Below are positions 8,363 through 17,326 of a DNA stretch of 64,000 bases, in pieces. Each line of letters begins with the position of its first letter. Within the stretch, counting starts at the first letter, position 1. Made by a program: the position numbers and the translations under genes. The notes below the pieces were generated by a model. That model saw nothing but the letters and a program-made list of their open reading frames with translations. It did no database searches and had not been told where the DNA came from. The stretch comes from Azospirillum ramasamyi (GTDB lineage: Bacteria; Pseudomonadota; Alphaproteobacteria; Azospirillales; Azospirillaceae). Location: contig NZ_CP029832.1 in the NCBI RefSeq assembly GCF_003233655.1, positions 411,001 to 475,000 on the forward strand. The letters run 5' to 3'.

Positions 8363-9129
8363 GGGGAAAACTCCGCGAGGCCTTGGGGCCGGCATGGATG
8401 GGGCCGGCGAACTTGCGCGAAGGATTCCGCCGGCTGCGGCAGCCGTCGAATCGCGGGCAAATGGGACCGATTCGGTTGTGTCCCCTTCACCCGCGATTGT
8501 GTCCCATCGGCCCGCGCCTGTGTCCTCCTCGGTCGCGGATGTGTCCCCTTTGGCCGCGTTTGGCTTGCGAATCGGATTCGATCCCGTTTGCCCGCGCTTT
8601 GCCGGAGAGCGGCGCCATCCGCGCCGCCGCGCGCTGTCCCACTTGCCCGCGGTTTGAGGCCATGCTCTGCGGTCCGGAGCGCGGACTGTTTCGTGGGAGA
8701 CGGCCGCAGGCCGGTCCCGCTGGCCTGATATGTCCCATTTGCCCGCGTTTCATGGTCCGGCCGGCCGCATCACGGCATTTTCTGTGTCCCGAATGTTCGC
8801 GTTTGGCAGGATTCCGGCGCCGGGGCTGTCCCATTTGCTCGCGCTTCGTGGCCGCAGGGAGGGAGGCCGCGCGTCCGAGTCTCTGTCCCATTTGCTCGCG
8901 TTTCGCCGGACCGCCGCGCGATTCGCACGGATCCGGCCCATCCGATGCCCGCGCAGCGGCTCCGATCGGCGGCCCGCGGCCGAAGCGCGGGCAAAAGGGA
9001 CACAGCTGCGGGCATTTCCTACACAAGCGCGGCCAAACGGGACACAGCTCTGCAGGCGGACTCCGCGCAGCCGGTTGCCTCCCTCCGACCGCAGCTCCTA
9101 TCGTGGCCTTTGGCGAGGAGGGATGAGCC
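8363..9129. other. oriV: Plasmid origin of replication (oriV), iteron type
   Basis: This 767-bp gap between two divergent replication-type genes has no credible gene but carries 13 good copies, plus one degenerate copy, of a 17-bp iteron. An initiator gene begins exactly at its right border. I did not find a clear DnaA box or an obvious AT-rich unwinding stretch; the sequence stays GC-rich throughout. Confidence 0.8.
8452..9044. repeat. Iteron array, consensus TGTCCCATTTGCCCGCG
   Basis: Forward 17-bp units start at 8479, 8500, 8521, 8542, 8580, 8635, 8731, 8785, 8827 and 8884. Inverted units start at 8452, 8986 and 9028, with a degenerate inverted unit at 9007. Units at 8731, 8827 and 8884 are nearly identical. 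The groups 8479-8542 and 8986-9028 are spaced exactly 21 bp apart, two helical turns, as expected when an initiator binds cooperatively on one face of the DNA. The two orientations separate into a left direct-repeat block and a right inverted block next to the initiator gene, which may combine replication control with autoregulation. Confidence 0.85.
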
Positions 9130-10320
9130 ATGAGCAAGGCGAACGCGGTCCAGCTGACTCTGTTCGAGATGGAGGACCGCAGTCAGTCCCATATGATCGC
9201 GCTTTACGACACGGCGCCGCGATTCGTCTTCGTGTCGAAGGGCCGGGGGACGGAGCCGGAGCTTCCGGCCGCCAACGCGTTCGTCCAGTCGGTCCACAAG
9301 GAGTTTCCCTTCAAGGACGCCCTGTTCACGCTGACGCTGCAGCCCGCCCGCATCTACCGCCCGGCCAAGCCCGGCCCCGGCGAGGATCCGGCCGACAAGC
9401 GGATGGTCGAGTATGAGGTGTTCCCGTCCGAGCGCGAGCAGATCGTCGAGCAGGTGGTCCGCCGCCTCGCCATGGACCGCTCGCGCCTGTCGCTGATGGG
9501 CGACAAGCAGGACCGGGTGCGCGTCCATTTCTCGCTTTACGAGATCCGGCGGGAGCTGCGCGCGGTCAACCGCACCATGGACACGGCGGAAATCCGCGAG
9601 GCGCTGGAGATCCTGGCGCGCACGCGCATGATCATCAGCAAGGTGCCGGAGAGCGGCCGCAAGTCGGCACGTCCGGTGCTGGAATCCTCGGTCTTCCCGA
9701 CGCTCTACATCCGCCCGCGCACCGGCGAGGGCGGCGAGGATGACGAGAACGACACCTATCTGGAGTTCAACGCGCTGGTCGCCTCGGCCATCCGCAACCT
9801 GGAATTCAAGCCGATCTCCTACCAGTGGATCATGCGGCTGAAGAGCCCGGTGGCGCGCTGGCTCTACAACCGGCTGTCGATCGAATATGGCGACCTCGAT
9901 CTGGCCCACCTGTCCGACGGGGTGCATGGCGTGCCGCCGATGACCCTGTCGGCCGACGACATCATCAACAACAGCGGCATGAACGAGTGGAGCCGGCGGC
10001 GCGACACGTTGCGCACCGTGACCTCCGCCGTGGACTCCCTTGTCGACGAGGGCATCCTCGACCGGGTGGAGAAGACGGTGTCGAAGGACGGGCGGCGCAT
10101 CAACGACATCGAATACATCATGATGCCGAGCCGCAAGTTCCTGGATCAGGTTCGCCGCGGCAACGACGTGCAGGTGGCGAACGCTGCCACCTATCGCGCC
10201 ATCGCCGGCAGCGACGAGCGCCCGAAGGAGTTCCTGCCCATCAGCCCGGGCCAGAGCGTCGAGGTGCGCCGCCGCCGCGGCACCCTGCTGAGCGCAGGCT
10301 CCGGCCAGGGCGAGGGCTGA
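9130..10320 (+). CDS. rep: Plasmid replication initiator protein
   Basis: A 396-residue Rep protein with tandem winged-helix character. Recognisable parts are IALYDTAPRFVFVSKGRG near residue 23, FTLTLQPARIYRP, a basic VRVHFSLYEIRRELRAVNRT region, a helical segment (KPISYQWIMRLKSPVARWLYNRL) and the C-terminal DNA-binding part (SADDIINNSGMNEWSRRRDTLRTV). Length and layout suit Rep_3-like initiators that bind iterons and open the origin. I do not recognise the exact subfamily, so the symbol is generic. GGAGGG lies upstream of the ATG. The iteron array ends about 85 bp before the start, so the protein may repress its own promoter. Rep and parAB are about 50 kb apart in this window. Confidence 0.82.
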   Translation: MSKANAVQLTLFEMEDRSQSHMIALYDTAPRFVFVSKGRGTEPELPAANAFVQSVHKEFPFKDALFTLTLQPARIYRPAKPGPGEDPADKRMVEYEVFPSEREQIVEQVVRRLAMDRSRLSLMGDKQDRVRVHFSLYEIRRELRAVNRTMDTAEIREALEILARTRMIISKVPESGRKSARPVLESSVFPTLYIRPRTGEGGEDDENDTYLEFNALVASAIRNLEFKPISYQWIMRLKSPVARWLYNRLSIEYGDLDLAHLSDGVHGVPPMTLSADDIINNSGMNEWSRRRDTLRTVTSAVDSLVDEGILDRVEKTVSKDGRRINDIEYIMMPSRKFLDQVRRGNDVQVANAATYRAIAGSDERPKEFLPISPGQSVEVRRRRGTLLSAGSGQGEG

Positions 10321-10433
10321 CCCATCCTCAAGCGTCGGCGCATCGCTTCTCGACATCTGCTCTAATCGGGCGCCCATGGCGGACGATCGTCGGAAATTGC
10401 CGCCGGACAAGCGAACGATGCGGAGGATGAGCG

Positions 10434-10994
10434 ATGCAGACGTCCGATGGACGCAGCGAAAAGGAAAAGATGCTGGCCGGCGATCTCTATGACGCCTCGG
10501 CCCCGGAGATCCAGGCCGACCAGGCTGCCGCCAGAGAATGGATGGTCCGCTACAATGCCCCACGCGACCTGCCGCCCGGCGAAAGGCGGCAACTGCTGCT
10601 GGAACGCTTCGCCGCGGTGGGCGACGGGGCCGTCATCCGCCCGCCCTTCCATTGCGACTACGGCTACAACATCAGCCTGGGTGCCGGCGTCTTCCTCAAC
10701 TTCAACTGCGTCATCCTGGACGTCGTGGCGGTGAGCATCGGCGACAAGACGCAAATCGGGCCGGGGGTCCAGATCCTGACCGCCGACCATCCGCGCGACT
10801 TCGCCGCCAGGGAGGCCGGGCTGGAGTTCGGGCGGCCCATCCATATCGGCCGCAATGTCTGGATCGGCGGCGGCGCGCTGATCCTGCCCGGCGTCACCAT
10901 CGGCGACCATGCCATCATCGGCGCCGGCAGCGTGGTGACGCGCGACGTTCCGGCCGAGGCCACGGTGATGGGAAACCCGGCCCGGATCCGCTGA
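10434..10994 (+). CDS. Sugar O-acetyltransferase, hexapeptide (maltose/NodL) family
   Basis: A 186-residue left-handed beta-helix acetyltransferase. The N-terminal part (EKEKMLAGDLYDASAPEIQ) is the maltose acetyltransferase cap. Hexapeptide repeats run from about residue 65 onward (VIRPPFHCDYGYNISLGAG, IGRNVWIGGGALILPGVTI, AIIGAGSVVTRDVPA). The catalytic histidine is probably in LTADHPRD. Such enzymes move acetyl from acetyl-CoA to a sugar hydroxyl; the NodL relative acetylates Nod factors, but nothing here points to that. The start has GGAGG eight bases upstream. It is a single gene between rep and an AT-rich gap. Confidence 0.9.
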   Translation: MQTSDGRSEKEKMLAGDLYDASAPEIQADQAAAREWMVRYNAPRDLPPGERRQLLLERFAAVGDGAVIRPPFHCDYGYNISLGAGVFLNFNCVILDVVAVSIGDKTQIGPGVQILTADHPRDFAAREAGLEFGRPIHIGRNVWIGGGALILPGVTIGDHAIIGAGSVVTRDVPAEATVMGNPARIR

Positions 10995-11337
10995 GGATAG
11001 GCTGATCGGAAGCCACTGACCGGCCGCTGGCGGCACCCCGTTCCGGCAAGGGGGCCGGCCGCCAGCGCCGATGCTTCTCCTTCCGAAGCCGATCCGAATA
11101 TTACGAAGTAATCCGCCATCTGCCGCAAAGCGGAAAGTGACATCTACGGGATGGTTGTTTTTATTCCGTTACTTCATAGAATAAAAAGATCGCGGTCTGT
11201 CGTTCGATAATAATAATCTGGACAACTCGCGGCGGGAATCAACGCTGCATGTCTTTCAAAAGTCCCGGAATGCGTCCTGTCGTCAAATCTGGTCCACGGG
11301 GCGGGTCCAAGGGGATCGTGTCAGGGGGGATGCCGCC
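10995..11337. other. 343-bp intergenic region with AT-rich inverted repeats
   Basis: No gene seen. The middle is clearly richer in A+T than its surroundings. ATTACGAAGTAAT at 11100-11112 is a short palindrome. TTTTTATTC at 11158-11166 pairs with GAATAAAAA at 11179-11187 around a 12-base loop, and the loop carries GTTACTTC, the reverse of the GAAGTAA core at 11105. This could be a promoter-operator region for the gene at 11338 or a terminator for the acetyltransferase. Confidence 0.6.
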
Positions 11338-12954
11338 ATGCGAGAAACGCAGTCCGGTTCACTGCGCGGATTTCTGCATCGTGCCTATGTTCTCCGACGC
11401 GGAAGCGGATGGGAAAGCGCTCGCTCTTTACTTCCCGTCACAGGCGGCGTCCGGCCCTGCTTTGCCGTATTGGGTGTCCTGGCACTCCCGCTTCAACCTT
11501 TCGACGTGTCCGCCCGGTTCGGTCACGATGGCGCCGTTTGGGACATCGGCACCGACTGCTGCCTTCTGCGGACCGGCGCGGTGGAGGGACCGGCCGACAC
11601 CACGCTGGAAGCCTGGCTCGGCACGCGGGAGAGGGCAGCCGCTCCCATGCCGCAGGCGGATGCGGCACCGACCCGGACGGTGGTGATCCAGAAGGAAAAC
11701 GAAGCGGAGACGGATTGGCGGCTGATCCCCTTCATCGCGGCACAGGCCTCCAGCGGCATTCCGGGACAGCCGATCCTGCTGTCCATCGCCGTCACCTCCC
11801 CCTACGGGCAGCCGAACCCGCAGCATGAGGCGATCACCTATGTGCTGATCGACAACCTGCCGCCCGGCACCGCCCTGTCGAACGGCGACAAGATCGCCGA
11901 CGACACATGGCGGGTGCGGCTGGAGGAGTTGCCCGGCCTCTCCATGACCCTGCCGCCCGAGACGGCGGGCAGTGTGACGCTGCAGCTCACCGCGGTGACC
12001 GATCACGGCGGCGGCGTGATCGCCCGGCAGGCCCGGGATTTGACGATACCGATCCTGGTGACGGCCACGGAGACCGCCGCGGCCGACAGCGCCGCCGTGC
12101 CGGATACCGAAGGCACTCCACCATCCGCCCAGGACGGCTCGTCGCGGAGCATCGAGACCGCGGCGCTTGGCGACAGGGCCGAGACGGACCCGGCGGAATC
12201 CGGCCGGCCGGCCCCGCAGGCCGCGCCGGAACCGTCCGCAAGCGACGCCGCCGCGCCCGCGCCCGAACCCGTCGCGGAGCCGGCACCCGAAGCGGCGCCG
12301 GCACGGGAACCGGAACAGCCGGATGAGGCGGCCGTCATGGCGCTTCCCGCTGCTCCTGCCCCGGTGGCGGCGCCGGAAGCCGTGCCGGAAGCCCCGGTCA
12401 TCGCCGCCATCCCGCCGTCCGCTGAAACGCCGCCGGCCGAAACACCGGAAGTCGAAATGCCGCCCGCCGAAATTCCGGTCGCCGTTCAGCCGGCCGAGGC
12501 GCCCCCTCCCCTGCCGGAGCCGGAGCCGGAGCCGGAGGCCGCGGCGCCCGCCGCCACGGTCGCCCTGGCGGTTCCTCCGCCGGCTGCCGCCCCGCCGCCG
12601 GCCCCGGAGCGGGCGCAGCCACAGGAGGAGGCGGCGCAGCGCCCGGCGCGGCTTCCCTCCGCCGTTGCGGAGACGACGCTGATGAAGCGGGGCGACGACC
12701 TGTTCGCGCAGGGCGATCTGGCGGGCGCTCGGCTCTATTACGAAATGGTCGCCGAGACCGGCAGTGCGGCGGCGGCCCTTGCGCTCGGCCGGACCCACGA
12801 TCCGCTGGTGCATGAACGGCTGCGGGTCCGCGGGCTTCCATCCGATCCCGAACAGGCGGCGGTCTGGTACCGCCGGGCGATGGCCGCCGGCAGCGGCGAC
12901 GCGGAACAGCAACTGCAGAAGCTGACAGTCTGGGTCGCCGGCAAATCCAGGTAG
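11338..12954 (+). CDS. Pro/Ala-rich protein with C-terminal Sel1/TPR-like repeat
   Basis: 538 residues, function unknown. The N-terminus has a hydrophobic stretch near 33-55 (CFAVLGVLALPLQPF) that could be a signal or anchor. A folded-looking region spans about 115-245 (RLIPFIAAQASSGIPGQPI, ITYVLIDNLPPGTALSNGD), with the flavour of an immunoglobulin-like or cadherin-like bacterial domain. About 250-445 is low-complexity Pro/Ala/Glu sequence, probably a periplasm-spanning linker. The end (MKRGDDLFAQGDLAGARLYY, DPEQAAVWYRRAMAAGSGDA) looks like Sel1/TPR helices. GGGGGG lies nine bases before the ATG. The TAXI-type binding protein follows 31 bp later on the same strand, so both may belong to one envelope function. 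Confidence 0.7.
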   Translation: MRETQSGSLRGFLHRAYVLRRGSGWESARSLLPVTGGVRPCFAVLGVLALPLQPFDVSARFGHDGAVWDIGTDCCLLRTGAVEGPADTTLEAWLGTRERAAAPMPQADAAPTRTVVIQKENEAETDWRLIPFIAAQASSGIPGQPILLSIAVTSPYGQPNPQHEAITYVLIDNLPPGTALSNGDKIADDTWRVRLEELPGLSMTLPPETAGSVTLQLTAVTDHGGGVIARQARDLTIPILVTATETAAADSAAVPDTEGTPPSAQDGSSRSIETAALGDRAETDPAESGRPAPQAAPEPSASDAAAPAPEPVAEPAPEAAPAREPEQPDEAAVMALPAAPAPVAAPEAVPEAPVIAAIPPSAETPPAETPEVEMPPAEIPVAVQPAEAPPPLPEPEPEPEAAAPAATVALAVPPPAAAPPPAPERAQPQEEAAQRPARLPSAVAETTLMKRGDDLFAQGDLAGARLYYEMVAETGSAAAALALGRTHDPLVHERLRVRGLPSDPEQAAVWYRRAMAAGSGDAEQQLQKLTVWVAGKSR

Positions 12955-12985
12955 CAAGCTGTCGGGAACCAGGGAGGGAGCCATC

Positions 12986-14023
12986 ATGAAGGCATCGATC
13001 GTCCGCGTTCTTCTTCTGGGAGCGTGCCTGTTCGCGGGCGCCGTCTCTCCGGCATCCGCGGCCGATCCGCGCGGCGTCGGCGCCAACAGCGGGACCGTCG
13101 GCATCGTGTCGGGCGGGGTCGAGGGAACCTATGTGCGCATCGCCGCCGATCTGGCCGCCGTGCTCGACGACGGCGACGCCCTGCGCGTCCTGCCGATGCT
13201 GGGCAAGGGATCGGTGCAGAACCTCAAGGACATCGTTCTGCTGAAGGGGATCGACATCGGCATCGTCCAGTCCGATGTGCTGGCCTATGCCAAGCGGGAA
13301 AGGCTTCTGCCCAACCTGGACCGGCGCGTCAAATACATCACCAAGCTCTACAACGAGGAAATGCACATCCTGGCCGCCCCCGACGTGACGCGCATCGAGG
13401 ATCTGGCCGGCCGCAAGGTGAACTTCGACGTGCAGGGAAGCGGCACGCACATGACGGCGTCGCTGGTCTTCGACATGCTGGGCATCAAGGTGGAGCCGCA
13501 GGACAACGACCAGTCCCTGGCGCTGGAGAAGCTGCGGCGGGGCGAGATTGCGGCCATGGCCTATGTCGCCGGCAAGCCGACCCGCCTGTTCCGCGACCTG
13601 AAGGCCGGCGACGGCCTGCATTTCCTGTCGATCCCGATGAGTGCCGCCCTGCTCGACACCTATCTGCCCTCGCGGCTGACCAGCGCCGACTATGAGGGGC
13701 TGATCAAGCCCGGCGAACAGGTCGACACCGTCGCCGTCGGCGCGGTCATGGCCGTCTATGGCTGGGAACGCGACCTGGAGCGGCACCGCAAGGTCGCCCG
13801 CTTCGTCGACGCCTTCTTCGGCAAGTTCGACGAGTTCCTGAAGCCGCCGCGCCATCCGAAATGGAAGGAGGTCAATCTGGCCGCCGACCTGCCCGGTTGG
13901 ACCCGCTTCGAGCCCGCCGAGCAGTGGCTTCACCGGGAAGCAAGCGGCAGGACGGCCATGAGGGAACCCCAGCCCGCCACGCTGGTGTCGTCGCCGGTAC
14001 CGCGCGGCGAGACCGCGCGCTGA
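12986..14023 (+). CDS. TAXI-family TRAP-type solute-binding protein, orphan
   Basis: A 345-residue periplasmic binding protein with a signal peptide (about residues 1-26, ending ASA before ADP). The GIVSGGVEGTYVRIAADLA start, the VNFDVQGSGTHMTASLVFDM region and the DIGIVQSDVLAY segment are typical of TAXI solute receptors (PF16868), which feed fused DctQM permeases. No DctQM permease is nearby, so it may work with a permease elsewhere or act as a sensor partner of the upstream Sel1-like protein. A ribosome binding site (GGGAGG) precedes the ATG. It ends four bases before the convergent xylG stop. Confidence 0.85.
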   Translation: MKASIVRVLLLGACLFAGAVSPASAADPRGVGANSGTVGIVSGGVEGTYVRIAADLAAVLDDGDALRVLPMLGKGSVQNLKDIVLLKGIDIGIVQSDVLAYAKRERLLPNLDRRVKYITKLYNEEMHILAAPDVTRIEDLAGRKVNFDVQGSGTHMTASLVFDMLGIKVEPQDNDQSLALEKLRRGEIAAMAYVAGKPTRLFRDLKAGDGLHFLSIPMSAALLDTYLPSRLTSADYEGLIKPGEQVDTVAVGAVMAVYGWERDLERHRKVARFVDAFFGKFDEFLKPPRHPKWKEVNLAADLPGWTRFEPAEQWLHREASGRTAMREPQPATLVSSPVPRGETAR

Positions 14024-14027
14024 CCCG

Positions 14028-14837
14028 TCAGCCGGCGGCCCCCGGTCCGGGAACGGCGCCCGGCGGGCATTTGCCGAGGATGATCATGCCCAGCACCTCG
14101 TCCTTCGTCACGTCGGCGACGCGGGCGGTGCCGACCAGCCTGCCGTTCTTCATCACATGGATGCGGTCGGCCAGATCGAACACGTCGTGGATGTCGTGGG
14201 AGATCAGGAAGATGCCGATCCCCTCCTGCTTCAGCTGCTTCACCAGTTCCCCAACCTGCTGGGTTTCGGCGGGACCGAGCGCGGCGGTCGGCTCGTCCAT
14301 GATCAGGACGCGGGCGTCGAAATGGATGGCGCGGGCGATGGCGACCGACTGGCGCTGCCCGCCGGACAGTGCCTTCACCGGCTCCTTGAAGCGGCGGAAA
14401 TGCGGGTTCAGGCGGCCCATCACCTTGCGCGCCTCCGCCTCCATCGCATGGTCGTCCAGCGTGCCCCAGGGGGTCAGCTTCTCCCGGCCGAGGAAGATGT
14501 TGGCGGCGGCGTCGACATTGTCGGCCAGGGCAAGGGTCTGGTAGATCGTCTCGATGCCGCAGCGCTTGGCGTCGCGCGGGCTGGCGATGTGGACCGGCTC
14601 GCCGTTCACCCGGATCTCGCCATGATCGGCGGCATAGGCGCCGGACAGGATCTTGATCAGCGTCGATTTGCCGGCCCCGTTGTGGCCGAGCAGCCCGACG
14701 ACCTCGCCGGGATAGAGGTCGATGCTGACGCCGTCCACCGCCTTGATGCCGCCGAAGGCGATGGAGACGTCGCGCATCTCCACCAGCGGTTCCTCCGCCG
14801 GGAATGCCGCCCGGAATTCCATTGCGAGAGCGGTCAT
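14028..14837 (-). CDS. xylG: Sugar ABC transporter ATP-binding protein (xylose)
   Basis: A 269-residue single ABC domain: Walker A GHNGAGKST, signature LSGGQRQSVAIARA, Walker B VLIMDEPTAALG, H-loop ISHDIHD. Classical XylG has two fused ABC domains near 500 residues; this half-length form is like the FrcA-type ATPases of alphaproteobacteria and presumably works as a homodimer. It overlaps the xylH stop by four bases (ATGA), so translation is coupled. It is the last gene of the lacI-xylBA-xylFHG unit; xylose specificity is inferred from that setting. Confidence 0.88.
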   Translation of the reverse strand: MTALAMEFRAAFPAEEPLVEMRDVSIAFGGIKAVDGVSIDLYPGEVVGLLGHNGAGKSTLIKILSGAYAADHGEIRVNGEPVHIASPRDAKRCGIETIYQTLALADNVDAAANIFLGREKLTPWGTLDDHAMEAEARKVMGRLNPHFRRFKEPVKALSGGQRQSVAIARAIHFDARVLIMDEPTAALGPAETQQVGELVKQLKQEGIGIFLISHDIHDVFDLADRIHVMKNGRLVGTARVADVTKDEVLGMIILGKCPPGAVPGPGAAG

Positions 14838-16156
14838 TTCAACCCCTTGCGATAGAGCGTGTCGATGTAGACCGCGGCGACCAGCACGATGCCGACGACG
14901 ATGTTCTGCATCGGCGCGTCCACCCCCAGCAGCACCATGCCGGACTGCAGCGACTGCATCACCAGCGCGCCCAGCATCGCGCCCAGGATGGTGCCGACGC
15001 CGCCGGCCATGGAGGTGCCGCCGATGATCGCCGCGGCGATGACGTACAGCTCGTCCAGCGTGCCGTTGGCGTTGGTGGCGGCGTTCAGCCGGGCGGCGGC
15101 GATGCAGGCGGACAGGCCGCACAGCGCCCCCATCAGCCCGAAGACCATCACCAGCACCCGCCGGGTGTTGATGCCCGACAGCTCCGCCGCCTCCGGGTTG
15201 CCGCCGATGGCGAAGACGTAGCGGCCGAAGCGGGTGCGCCGCGACAGGACGGTCACCCCCACCCCCACCGCCAGCGCGATCAGCACCGGGATGGCGAAGC
15301 CGTGCGCCACGAAGGGGGGCGTGCCGTCGGTGGAAAGCCCTTGCGCCTCCATCATCCGGCGCACCACTGGAGCGGGGAGCGGATAGGCGTTGACCACCAT
15401 CACCGCGCCGACGATGGCGGCGGCGACCAGCAGGATCACCACCCCTTCCGCCCACAAGGGCCGGACGGGAAAGCCGAAGCCGGCCCTGCGCCGCCGCGTC
15501 ACCATAATGGCCGCGACCGACAGCAGGATGGCGGCGATGCCGACCGCCCAGCTGGGGCCGGCGCCGATGGCGCCCTCGAACCCGCCGCCCAGCCGCTTGA
15601 ACAGCCCGTCCATCGGCGCCACCGTCTGGCCGGTCGTCACCCACCAGGCGGCGCCGCGCCAGACCAGCAGCCCACCGAGCGTGACGATGAAGGAGGACAC
15701 GCCGAGATAGGCGATGATGGCGCCCTGCATCGCCCCCACCGCCCCGCCGACGGCGATCGCCGCCATCACCGCCACCACCCAGGTCAGCGGATGGTCGAAG
15801 CCCCAGATCTCCGGCAGGATGCGGGCCTGGAGCACGGCCACCACCATGCCGGTGAAGCCCAGGATGGAGCCCACCGACAGGTCGATGTTGCGGGTGACGA
15901 TGACCAGCACCATGCCCGTCGCCATCACGGCGATGGAGGCGGTCTGCACCGACAGGTTCCACAGGTTGCGCGGGGTCAGGAAGGCGCCGCCGGTCAGGAT
16001 GTCGAAGCCGATCCAGACGACGGCCAGCGCCCCGATCATCCCGACCATGCGGGTGTCCATCTCCAGCGCGCGCAGGGCGTCGCCGATGCCGGCCCGCCGC
16101 CCGGCCGGCGCGTCCGAAGGCGCCGCCGGGGACAGGGTGGTGGAGGGATCCGCCAT
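14834..16156 (-). CDS. xylH: Sugar ABC transporter permease (xylose)
   Basis: A 440-residue BPD_transp_2 permease with about ten or more membrane helices, including MIGALAVVWIGFDILTG, the family hallmark MVLVIVTRNIDLSVGS, the loop AIGGNPEAAELSGI and AAIIGGTSMAGGVGTI. These match the XylH/RbsC/FrcC class. The start at 16156 overlaps the xylF stop by one base (TGATG). A fully open frame continues upstream, but that part is the out-of-frame image of xylF. Confidence 0.92.
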   Translation of the reverse strand: MADPSTTLSPAAPSDAPAGRRAGIGDALRALEMDTRMVGMIGALAVVWIGFDILTGGAFLTPRNLWNLSVQTASIAVMATGMVLVIVTRNIDLSVGSILGFTGMVVAVLQARILPEIWGFDHPLTWVVAVMAAIAVGGAVGAMQGAIIAYLGVSSFIVTLGGLLVWRGAAWWVTTGQTVAPMDGLFKRLGGGFEGAIGAGPSWAVGIAAILLSVAAIMVTRRRRAGFGFPVRPLWAEGVVILLVAAAIVGAVMVVNAYPLPAPVVRRMMEAQGLSTDGTPPFVAHGFAIPVLIALAVGVGVTVLSRRTRFGRYVFAIGGNPEAAELSGINTRRVLVMVFGLMGALCGLSACIAAARLNAATNANGTLDELYVIAAAIIGGTSMAGGVGTILGAMLGALVMQSLQSGMVLLGVDAPMQNIVVGIVLVAAVYIDTLYRKGLK

Positions 16157-17208
16157 CAGTTGCAGACCTTGACGCTGCCGGGCTTGACGCCCTGGCAGAC
16201 CACGTCCTTGCCGACCCAGCCGGCATCGACCACGAGGTCGAGGTTGTCCTTGGTGATGGCGACCGGGGTCAGGAACAGGGAGGTCATCTTCTGCTTCTTC
16301 GGGCCGCCGTCGAAGGTGGTGGCGCCGGCGATCTCGGTCATCTTCTTGCCGTCGGCAAGCTCGATGGCGATTTCGGCGGCGCGGCGGCCAAGCTCGCGCG
16401 CGTCCTTCCACACCGACACCGTCTGGGTGCCGAGCGCGATGCGGTTCAGCGCCGCCTTGTCGCCGTCCTGGCCCGACACCGGCACGCTTCCGGCCAGGCC
16501 CTGCGCCGCCAGCGCCGCCACCGCGCCGCCCGCCGTGCCGTCGTTGGAGGCGACCACGGCGTCGACCCTGTTGCCGGTCTTGGTCAGGATCTGCTCCATG
16601 TTCTGCTGGGCGATGGCGGGCAGCCACTTGTCGGTGTAGGCCTCGCCGACATTCTGCACGTCGCCGCGGTCGATGGCGGCCTTCAGCACCTCCATCTGGC
16701 CGGCGAACAGGAAGTCGGCGTTGGGATCGGTGGAGCTGCCCTTGATGAAGGCGTAGTTGCCCTTTGGCTTCTGCGCGAAGACGCTGCGCGCCTGGAGGCG
16801 GCCGACCTCCTTGTTGTCGAAGGTGATGTAGAAGGCCGACGGGATTTCGATCAGCCGGTCATAGCCGACGATCGGGATGCCTTCGGCGGCGGCCTTCTCC
16901 ACTGCCGGGCGGATGGCGTCGCTGTCCTGCGCCAGGATGATCAGCGCCTGGGCGCCGCGGGAGATCAGCGATTCGATGTCCGACTGCTGCTTGGCCGGCG
17001 AGGATTGGGCGTCGGCCGACAGGTATTTGCCGCCGGCCTTCTCGATCACCGCCTTGATCGCCGCCTCGTCGGTCTTCCAGCGCTCCTCCTGGAAGTTGGA
17101 CCAGGACACGCCGACGGTGGTGCCGGCGGCGAGTGCGGTGGTGGCGGCCAGGGTGGCGGTGAGCGTGATGCACAGGCCGGCAAAGGCGGCGGTCAGGCGG
17201 TGCTTCAT
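16156..17208 (-). CDS. xylF: D-xylose-binding periplasmic protein
   Basis: A 350-residue type I periplasmic binding protein with a signal peptide of about 28 residues ending ALA. Family features are GVSWSNFQEERWKTDEAAI, QSSPAKQQSDIESLISRGA, IVGYDRLI, FDNKEVGRLQA and VVASNDGTAGGAVAAL, close to XylF/ChvE-type sugar receptors. ChvE-like relatives also take part in sugar sensing and chemotaxis. The start at 17208 has GGGAGG upstream, whereas the longer in-frame start at 17310 would delete the signal peptide logic. It is the first transporter gene after xylA, separated by 118 bp that contain a palindrome. Confidence 0.92.
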   Translation of the reverse strand: MKHRLTAAFAGLCITLTATLAATTALAAGTTVGVSWSNFQEERWKTDEAAIKAVIEKAGGKYLSADAQSSPAKQQSDIESLISRGAQALIILAQDSDAIRPAVEKAAAEGIPIVGYDRLIEIPSAFYITFDNKEVGRLQARSVFAQKPKGNYAFIKGSSTDPNADFLFAGQMEVLKAAIDRGDVQNVGEAYTDKWLPAIAQQNMEQILTKTGNRVDAVVASNDGTAGGAVAALAAQGLAGSVPVSGQDGDKAALNRIALGTQTVSVWKDARELGRRAAEIAIELADGKKMTEIAGATTFDGGPKKQKMTSLFLTPVAITKDNLDLVVDAGWVGKDVVCQGVKPGSVKVCN

Positions 17209-17284
17209 CGTGTTTCCTCCCGGTGTGGCCGTCCTGGGGCGGCGGCCTTGTCGATGGACGAAAGCGGCGGGGCGGGCGTCATTT

Positions 17285-17307
17285 CCCTCTCCCGCCCCGG
17301 GAGAGGG
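17285..17307. repeat. Intergenic palindrome, CCCTCTCCC...GGGAGAGGG
   Basis: A 23-bp inverted repeat between xylA and xylF. A nearly identical unit is at 23305-23327 and a variant at 53955-54004. It may act as an mRNA-stabilising or partially terminating hairpin within the operon; the recurrence indicates a dispersed REP-like repeat. Confidence 0.6.
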
Positions 17308-17326
17308 CATGTGGCATGCCCTGGGT

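Noticed and set aside
8452..9044. CRISPR array
   Set aside because: Repeats are 17 bp, irregularly spaced and in both orientations, next to a Rep gene; iterons explain them.
14834..16627. XylH with a 157-residue N-terminal extension
   Set aside because: The extension is an out-of-frame image of xylF; the TGATG overlap marks the true start at 16156.
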